64,000 nucleotides of DNA from JBBRBB01 sp963830175 (lineage in GTDB: Bacteria > Bacteroidota > Bacteroidia > Chitinophagales > Chitinophagaceae), in the NCBI GenBank assembly GCA_963830175.1, contig CAWHKV010000007.1:310001-374000 (forward strand). Reading direction: 5' to 3'. A program made the position numbers and the translations under genes. Within the stretch, counting starts at the first letter, position 1. Every line of letters begins with the position of its first letter. A model generated the notes under the pieces. It was given only the letters and a program-made list of their open reading frames with translations, had not been told where the DNA came from and did no database searches. This document shows positions 58,145-64,000 of this stretch, in pieces.

Positions 58145-60127
58145 TCAGTCAGGCTTTTTGCCATCTAAATAACTATTCAATGTTGGTAAATGAGTGGTTT
58201 GTGAATGCTCATCTTTTTTAACAGCATACTTACTGTAAAAATCTTCTACTGATGTAAGTTTATTGCCACCATACAGCTCCATGTTTCTTCTTACATATGC
58301 AGGAACATTTTCAAATTCGTTGTTGTTGTCTGAAGTGCTCATATTAAAAGACAGGTTACGCAGTTTATGAATGCGTTCTGCTGCTCTTTTTTTCTGCTCT
58401 TCCTCCTCATCATTAAAACCTGCGTAAGCGCTGGCGGGCGGTAGTTGGTCATCGGCCTCAACCTGATCTTCCCGCATTACCAGTTCTAATTCAATTTGGT
58501 CTTCTTTTACTGCTTCGGGTTTTGATTTTTGTATCACCGTTACTTGCTGTTTGGGTTCTACAGGTGCCGGCTGTGCGCTACCCGTAGCAGGGGGTTCGGC
58601 ATAAATTTGTGTAGGCTTATTTAAAAAGCCACCGAGAAAACCCTGGCGTGGTTTTTCTTCCTGCATTTCATTAGGCTGCGCTTCTGCTTTTATTTCAGGC
58701 GATTCCTCATTCTGCACAGGTTCGTTATACTCAAACTTTTCAACTTCCTGTGGTGCATCCATATTCAGCACAAGCTTTTCTTCTTCAGCAGCATCATCTG
58801 CTTTTTCTTCATTGCAAGGAACCTCTGCAAGCGCTAGCACATGAAGCTCTTCCATTACATGGGTAGAAGGCTTTTCTTCCATTTCTTTCTTCGCTTCTTC
58901 TGTTCTCTGGAGGGTTGGTATATCAAAAATGGTTTCTTCGTTGTTTTCGTATTGTTCAATTGTCTGCTGAATAATTAACGGCATTGTGACTGGTGCGCTT
59001 GCCACTTCTATTAACGTTGGTTTTGTTTCATCCTGCTTGGTTTCTTCTGCTTTAGGATTGAAAATTTTATTTTCTTCTCCTTCAACACCCAGTGTCATTA
59101 CTATCTTTTCTTCTTTTTGCTTTGGCTTTATAGCTGCAGGTTCTTTATAGGAGAACACTTCGCGCTGATCGAAACCGGTTGCAATTAAAGTGATACCTAA
59201 TTTCTTATCCAGCGTTTTATCATATCCCATACCCATTATTACGTCGGCTTTTTCACCCGCCTGCATACGTAAATAATTATTGATGATTTCCATTTCATCC
59301 ATGGTACATTCAAATTCACCTTCCGCACTATTAATGTTTATTAATATCCATTTGGCGCCGGTAATATCATTATCATTTAATAATGGGGAACTTAGTGCTT
59401 CTTCAATGGCACGTTGTGCGCGGTCTTCACCTTCAACAGCGCTGTTACCAAGTATGGCAACGCCACCGTTCTTCATAACAGTGCATACATCAGCAAAGTC
59501 AACAATAATATGCCCGTGACTATTGATGATATCTGTGATACATTTTGCAGCGGTTGCCAATACATTATCAGCTTTTGCAAAAGCATCCTTCATTTTTAAA
59601 TTACCAAATTGCATGCGCAATTTATCGTTGCTTATAATAAGTAAAGTATCAACATAAGGCTGTAACTGCCTGATGCCTTCTTCTGCCTGTTGTAACCTGC
59701 GCGGACCCTCAAAACCAAAAGGTGTTGTAACAATACCTACGGTTAATATGCCCATTTCCCGACATACCTGCGCAATAATCGGGGCACCACCTGTACCTGT
59801 TCCGCCGCCCATGCCCGCAGTTATAAATGCCATTTTGGTATTAACTTCGAGAATGCGTCGAATTTCTTCAAGGCTTTCTTCTGTGGCCTGTTTGCCCACT
59901 TCAGGATTTGCGCCTGCACCAAGCCCCTGCGTAAGATGCGGACCCAGTTGAATTTTATTTGGAATAGGACTTTGATCTAATGCTTTAGAATCTGTGTTAC
60001 AAATAATGAAATCTACTCCTTCAATTTCATCTGCAAACATAAAGTTCACTGCATTGCTGCCACCACCACCTACGCCAAGTACCTTTATTATAGATGATTT
60101 TTGTTTCGGAATATCAAATGTTATCAT
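58145..60127 (-). CDS. ftsZ: Cell division protein FtsZ with long acidic C-terminal extension
   Basis: A 660-residue tubulin-like GTPase that forms the division ring. The GTPase domain (residues 1-320) has GGGGSNAVN, the GGGTGTGGAP tubulin signature and the NxDxxxL-type synergy loop. The next 280 residues are a disordered linker rich in Glu, Pro, Gln and Lys. A C-terminal conserved segment (VPAYVRRNMELYGG, near 608) is the probable anchor to FtsA, then 40 more residues. This is far longer than the usual 380-450. It lies downstream of ftsA and ftsQ in the division cluster. Confidence 0.96.
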   Translation of the reverse strand: MITFDIPKQKSSIIKVLGVGGGGSNAVNFMFADEIEGVDFIICNTDSKALDQSPIPNKIQLGPHLTQGLGAGANPEVGKQATEESLEEIRRILEVNTKMAFITAGMGGGTGTGGAPIIAQVCREMGILTVGIVTTPFGFEGPRRLQQAEEGIRQLQPYVDTLLIISNDKLRMQFGNLKMKDAFAKADNVLATAAKCITDIINSHGHIIVDFADVCTVMKNGGVAILGNSAVEGEDRAQRAIEEALSSPLLNDNDITGAKWILININSAEGEFECTMDEMEIINNYLRMQAGEKADVIMGMGYDKTLDKKLGITLIATGFDQREVFSYKEPAAIKPKQKEEKIVMTLGVEGEENKIFNPKAEETKQDETKPTLIEVASAPVTMPLIIQQTIEQYENNEETIFDIPTLQRTEEAKKEMEEKPSTHVMEELHVLALAEVPCNEEKADDAAEEEKLVLNMDAPQEVEKFEYNEPVQNEESPEIKAEAQPNEMQEEKPRQGFLGGFLNKPTQIYAEPPATGSAQPAPVEPKQQVTVIQKSKPEAVKEDQIELELVMREDQVEADDQLPPASAYAGFNDEEEEQKKRAAERIHKLRNLSFNMSTSDNNNEFENVPAYVRRNMELYGGNKLTSVEDFYSKYAVKKDEHSQTTHLPTLNSYLDGKKPD

Positions 60128-60393
60128 GATCTAAGTTTTATTGTTGTTGGTTAGTAAGTACTTTTCAAAAATTTAAAAATGGGTGTTTGTAACTTGTGGA
60201 ATTGGGAATAATAAAAAATTAAAACTTATTTTATCACCTGGTCTTCTTCCTCTTTAAACAAGTCTATCAATCCAATTTTAAATTTATCCCAAAAGTTATT
60301 CAGCCCTTTTCTTTTCTTAACATCCACCATTTTCTTCTTTAGCAGGCTGGGATAATTCTTCAGCCATTGCTTTCTTTAAACTTTCCGGAACAT

Positions 60394-60717
60394 TCACTTT
60401 TTTAAACCCCTGGTCAAATTCTTTTCTTTTGTATTCAAATCGTTGTAACCTTTTAGAATAAGCCCAATACAGGTAGAATACATTGGTTTCTTTAATTCAT
60501 CAATGTGGTTTGCTGCAAGATGTTCATTGGGATAACCGATGCGTGCATTTAAACCTGTTACATATTCGGTTAACTGTATAAGATGTTTTAGCTGAGAACC
60601 ACCACCGGTAAGTATAACACCACCATTTAATGCACGACTATCGAGCCCTACCTGCTTTAAATGATAAGTAACAAAATCTAGTATCTCACTCATTCTTGCC
60701 TGAATAATCTGCGGCAA
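60394..60717 (-). CDS. ftsA: FtsA, C-terminal fragment (frameshifted)
   Basis: This frame carries the last nucleotide-binding part of FtsA: QIIQARMSEILDFVTYHLKQVGL, GGVILTGGGSQLKHL (the phosphate-2 loop) and IGYPNEHLAANH. It should be continuous with the N-terminal piece, but an extra base near 60708-60722 splits them. A second shift near 60437-60455 turns the natural continuation (RFEYKRKEFDQGFKKVNV in another frame) into a false end. A third near 60330, in an A run, again changes frame. The last piece, VDVKKRKGLNNFWDKFK to a stop at 60226-60228, is the normal membrane-proximal FtsA tail. The true gene spans 60226-61600. Confidence 0.85.
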   Translation of the reverse strand: MPQIIQARMSEILDFVTYHLKQVGLDSRALNGGVILTGGGSQLKHLIQLTEYVTGLNARIGYPNEHLAANHIDELKKPMYSTCIGLILKGYNDLNTKEKNLTRGLKK

Positions 60718-61600
60718 GATTTTTTACACTGATTTCTTTCGACGGCATGCCCTTTAAACCGGGGATAGTGATAAATGCATTTGGTTTTGTTTCTTCTGCA
60801 AGGGCACTTCCAAACTGCACTTTCATAGCCTCGGCCTGGCTTTTTAAAACACCCAGACCCATGCGTATATCATTGGTGATATTTTCACCTCCAAAAGGAA
60901 TAACTGCCGTATGTTTTAGAATTCCTTCATAAAAAACAGCAAGGTCGCTGGTACCACCGCCAATGTCGAGAATGGCAACACCGGCTTCAAGATCAATATC
61001 ACTCATCACTGCACTTGATGAAGCCAATGGTTGAAGTACAAGATCTTTGGTTTTTAAATCGCTTCTTTCTACAGCACGGTTAATATTGCGGATTGCATTT
61101 CTGTCGCCGGTAATGATGTGAAAATTGGCGCCAACTTTAACTCCATTAAACCCTACAGGATCTTTAATATTCTGGTAATTATCTACATGAAAATCCTGTG
61201 GAATAACTTCAATAATCTGGTCTCCTGCGGGGATAAAAGTTTTTCTTTGGTTCTCTATAAGCTGCTCAATTTCCCACCGGGCAATTTCTATATCGGCAGA
61301 CTGCCTAACAATGTCTCCACGGGTTTGCAGGCTCTTAATATGATGCCCTGCCACGCCAACATATACTTCGTTTATTTCCAGGTCTGGATTACTTTCCACG
61401 CAATTTTGCAATGCCTGATGTATGGCTTTGATTGTCTGGTCTATATTGAGTACCTGGCCATGTTGCACACCATTGCTGTTTGCACGCCCGAAGCCAAGAA
61501 TTTCAAGTTTTCCGTATTCATTCTTGCGCCCGGCAATGGCAGCAATTTTTGTTGTACCAATGTCTAACCCTACAATTATTGGGGCTTGATTTGAATTCAT
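60686..61600 (-). CDS. ftsA: FtsA, N-terminal fragment (frameshifted)
   Basis: The first 305 residues of the actin-like protein FtsA, which tethers FtsZ to the membrane. Visible are APIIVGLDIGTTKIAAIAG (phosphate-1), the FtsA-specific 1C domain with NEVYVGVAGHHIKSL, VIPQDFHVD, and VAILDIGGGTSDLAVF (phosphate loop), then IPFGGENITNDI. It breaks off after VKNLAADYSGKNE, where the frame is lost. Because FtsA is normally essential, a functional cell with three breaks is improbable, so this is likely a sequencing artefact. It lies between ftsQ and ftsZ. Confidence 0.9.
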   Translation of the reverse strand: MNSNQAPIIVGLDIGTTKIAAIAGRKNEYGKLEILGFGRANSNGVQHGQVLNIDQTIKAIHQALQNCVESNPDLEINEVYVGVAGHHIKSLQTRGDIVRQSADIEIARWEIEQLIENQRKTFIPAGDQIIEVIPQDFHVDNYQNIKDPVGFNGVKVGANFHIITGDRNAIRNINRAVERSDLKTKDLVLQPLASSSAVMSDIDLEAGVAILDIGGGTSDLAVFYEGILKHTAVIPFGGENITNDIRMGLGVLKSQAEAMKVQFGSALAEETKPNAFITIPGLKGMPSKEISVKNLAADYSGKNE

Positions 61601-61675
61601 AAATAGATATTGTTTTTTGTTGTTATGAAAGTTTTTGTTGAACTATAGTGGTTTTTCATTTTTAGCAATCGATGG

Positions 61676-62716
61676 TTAATTTATTCTTTTCATTATTGCC
61701 TTAGGTTCCCTGTTGATTTCTGTTTCCCTTTCTGAATCATTTACCTCTTCCATACTTTTCTTCTCATTTTTAATTACCGGTTTCTTATTCACTTTTTCTT
61801 TTACGACTTTAGCCGGAGTTATTAATTTTTCTGCAGGTATACTGTTTACCTTATTTGATGAAGATGCATACACGGTATCCTTAATAATATTATTCAACAT
61901 TCTCTCTGCATTTACTTGCTGACTTATGGCGCGCAGCGTATCTGCATATGGTTTTTGAGCACCTCTTTTTTCTGCAACAATTTGCCCGTTGAATTGTAAG
62001 CGCACTCTCGAATATTTTTCAAACCCTGCGGTAGCCCAAATTTGTTTGTAGAAAGCAAACAGCTTTTCAAATTTTTCATTCAGTTTTTCGGCATTACCTA
62101 ATTCAATTATCTGGTTGCCTAATACGGGAACTATTTCGTAGGTATGTTGCGGAGTAATGTTTACCTGTGCTACCTGCGCAAATAAAAAACTGTCTTGATT
62201 TATGTGCGCAGCAATTGTAGTTATCTCTTCAAGCACCACACTATCAGGTTTTGACAAAATATTTTTGTTTGATGGAAAAGAGGTGAATACGGGAAGTCTT
62301 GCAGCATAATTATCACTTACCGGTAAACGGTAAGATGTTTCGTCAATGTAAAACGAATTGCCCTGAACAGTGAAAACCCTGGCAACCGGCGTTCTTTCTG
62401 TTATGGTTGCATAGAAAACCTGGTTGTTGTTTAAGAATAACTGAACATCTTTTATCCAGGGATTCTTATTAAGTGAATCTTCAATCTTCTGCAGATTTAA
62501 AGGTTTAATAATACTTCCATTTTCAATGCCATTGTGCTTAAGCACCTGCATGATAACTTGCTCGCTGATAAACGGAGTATTGTAATGGCTTGTAATCTTT
62601 ACCTGTACACCTGCACATACTTTTTCATCTTTCGCTTTCATGGCGGCAACAAGCAGCACTATGCTTCCTGTTCCCAACATGCTCCAGATAATAATATGTA
62701 CAACTTTTTTTATCAT
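61676..62716 (-). CDS. ftsQ: Cell division protein FtsQ
   Basis: A 346-residue bitopic membrane protein of the divisome. A short cytosolic tail and TM helix (about 7-25) lead to a POTRA domain (about 35-110, with INPWIKDVQLFL-type strands) and an FtsQ beta domain to about residue 255. The remaining 90 residues are a Lys/Glu-rich, probably disordered tail not present in E. coli FtsQ. It links early and late division proteins. It is 20 bases downstream of murC and 75 upstream of ftsA. Confidence 0.88.
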   Translation of the reverse strand: MIKKVVHIIIWSMLGTGSIVLLVAAMKAKDEKVCAGVQVKITSHYNTPFISEQVIMQVLKHNGIENGSIIKPLNLQKIEDSLNKNPWIKDVQLFLNNNQVFYATITERTPVARVFTVQGNSFYIDETSYRLPVSDNYAARLPVFTSFPSNKNILSKPDSVVLEEITTIAAHINQDSFLFAQVAQVNITPQHTYEIVPVLGNQIIELGNAEKLNEKFEKLFAFYKQIWATAGFEKYSRVRLQFNGQIVAEKRGAQKPYADTLRAISQQVNAERMLNNIIKDTVYASSSNKVNSIPAEKLITPAKVVKEKVNKKPVIKNEKKSMEEVNDSERETEINREPKAIMKRIN

Positions 62717-62736
62717 GAACTTTTAAACCTTCGTTA

Positions 62737-64000
62737 TTAATTGTTATTTAAAATATTTTTAACCGGACCAACCAACGCATCAATATCTCCTGCCCCGCAC
62801 ATTACCAGCAGTTCTGGTTTTTTTTCTCTCACCCAGTTTAAAAGCTGGTCTTTCTCTAAAACCTGTTTTCGGGGTAAGTGCATGTATTTCAGTATCATCT
62901 CACTGTTAACACCATCCATTGGTAACTCACGTGCAGCATATATAGGTAGCAGCACTACCTCATCAGTCATATCGAGGCTTGCTGCAAATTCTATGGCCAG
63001 ATCTTTGGTTCTACTGTAAAGATGAGGCTGAAACACCACTGTACATTTTTTACCGGGAAACAAACTATGCACACCTGTGAATAACGCTTTAAGTTCTTCC
63101 GGGTGATGCGCGTAATCGTCAATTAAAACATGCTGAAATGCCGTTGCAGCAACATCTTCATTATTTTTTAGGGGATGTAAAATATATTCAAACCGGCGCT
63201 TAACGCCTTTAAAATCAGCTATTGCCATTTTTATTTTTTCATCTTCAATTTTTAAATGCCTGGCAACTGTAATTGCAGCCACTGAATTTTCGATATTGTG
63301 CAGCCCTCCCATAAATAATTCTACATTTTGCAGGCTCCAATTTTTTCCTACCACGTTAAACAGGTATCCGCCGTTTTGCACAGAAAGATTTGTGGTATAA
63401 ACATCTGCCTTTGCATTATTAAAACTGTAAGAGACAGGTGAACCATTTACAAATTCTGATGCCCGTTTCAATCCATACTTATACAATATGGTACCTCCAT
63501 CTTTAATACTATTCGCAAATTGCAAAAAGGCATTTTCCATTTCGGTTGCAGTACCATATATGTCAAGATGGTCAGGGTCCATGGAAGTAATAACTGCCAC
63601 ATTTGGTTTAAGCTTGAGGAATGAGCGATCATACTCATCTGCTTCTATAACACAAACATTATTATCGCTACCCCAGAAATTTGTTTCGTAATTAGCAGAT
63701 ATGCCTCCCAAAAAGGCATTGCACCCGTATCCTGAATGCCTTAAAATGTGCCCTATCATGGTACTTACAGTTGTTTTGCCATGTGTACCTCCCACACAAA
63801 TATTAAAGCTGTTTTCAGTTAACCATTGTAACACATCACTCCGTTTAACAACATTATATTTATTATTTCTGTACCAGGTTAATTGTTGGTGATTTGATTT
63901 AATAGCAGGGGTATAAACAACGACTTCAGCAGCCTTGTCAAGTTGCATAATGTTATCATCGTAATTAATATTTATTCCTGATTGCTGTAAACGCCTTGTT
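62737..64000 (-). CDS. murC: UDP-N-acetylmuramate-L-alanine ligase, partial at window edge
   Basis: A partial Mur ligase; the open frame continues through the right edge of the window, so the true N-terminus is missing. It has the ATP-binding loop GGTHGKTTVSTMIGH, the central VCVIEADEYDRSFL segment, GGLHNIENSVAAI (conserved glycine/His region) and the C-terminal DDYAHHPEELKALF and FQPHLYSRTKDL, both specific to MurC. It adds L-alanine to UDP-MurNAc in peptidoglycan synthesis. A downstream ATG at 63948 exists, but the frame stays open with SGIN-like sequence before it, so that is not the start. Confidence 0.95.
   Translation of the reverse strand, partial: TRRLQQSGININYDDNIMQLDKAAEVVVYTPAIKSNHQQLTWYRNNKYNVVKRSDVLQWLTENSFNICVGGTHGKTTVSTMIGHILRHSGYGCNAFLGGISANYETNFWGSDNNVCVIEADEYDRSFLKLKPNVAVITSMDPDHLDIYGTATEMENAFLQFANSIKDGGTILYKYGLKRASEFVNGSPVSYSFNNAKADVYTTNLSVQNGGYLFNVVGKNWSLQNVELFMGGLHNIENSVAAITVARHLKIEDEKIKMAIADFKGVKRRFEYILHPLKNNEDVAATAFQHVLIDDYAHHPEELKALFTGVHSLFPGKKCTVVFQPHLYSRTKDLAIEFAASLDMTDEVVLLPIYAARELPMDGVNSEMILKYMHLPRKQVLEKDQLLNWVREKKPELLVMCGAGDIDALVGPVKNILNNN

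Noticed and set aside
1..64000. CRISPR arrays, insertion sequences, prophage or attachment sites
   Set aside because: No direct-repeat array, transposase, integrase or terminal inverted repeats were seen, and gene content is core metabolism and cell division throughout.

Overview
This 64 kb window is a chromosomal segment of a member of the Bacteroidota, most likely the family Chitinophagaceae. The evidence is the set of genes and signals. There is a lipoprotein-type BamA/TamA homologue (TamL), a PafA-type phosphatase, a serine-palmitoyltransferase-like enzyme, a split transketolase subunit and an FtsZ with a very long acidic tail. Lipoprotein signal peptides are frequent, Shine-Dalgarno sequences are mostly absent, and promoters fit the Bacteroidota pattern (TTTG, 19-bp spacer, TAnnTTTG). 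No rRNA, CRISPR array, insertion sequence or prophage was seen, and most of the window is ordinary housekeeping and metabolic sequence.

Layout. 1-4.6 kb: a truncated Tat-exported oxidoreductase, small envelope proteins, a SatD-type regulator with a DUF3307 membrane protein behind four operator-like palindromes, and an SLC13-type permease. 4.7-10.3 kb: a frameshifted GH3/beta-lactamase fusion, pgk, gap and a tRNA-Glu gene with a textbook promoter. 10.3-18 kb: small lipoproteins, a polysaccharide-deacetylase-like protein overlapping lutB, a CrtA-like monooxygenase, a membrane J-protein and two tandem esterases. 18-23 kb: truB, tamL, a SpoU methyltransferase and an FtsX-type permease. 23-29 kb: a six-gene catabolic operon (GntP permease, RidA, KDG kinase, KDPG aldolase, fold-III PLP enzyme, M19 dipeptidase). 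29-45 kb: LD-carboxypeptidase, metG, a FadN-like beta-oxidation protein, frameshifted clpB, queG, bioA, an ABC-2 permease and uvrA. 45-53.9 kb: galE, the transketolase C-terminal subunit, an ECF sigma factor with a probable anti-sigma protein, recA, pabB, an Asp-rich protein and purA. 53.9-58 kb: a Kir-type channel, pafA and the sphingolipid enzyme. 58-64 kb: part of the division/cell-wall cluster, murC (cut by the window edge), ftsQ, ftsA and ftsZ.

Two loci stand out. The first is the SatD-DUF3307 pair: the SatD N-terminus reads like a nucleotidyl-cyclase palm domain, its C-terminus is a helix-turn-helix, and four copies of TATAG-N10-CTATA sit directly upstream. The second is the GntP operon, whose enzyme set fits degradation of D-glucosaminate (permease, PLP dehydratase, imine deaminase, KDG kinase, KDPG aldolase).

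Caution about the sequence itself: clpB (two places) and ftsA (three places) carry single-base frameshifts, several in homopolymer runs. ftsA is normally essential, so uncorrected sequencing or assembly errors are the likeliest explanation. The GH3 fusion frameshift should be judged in the same light.
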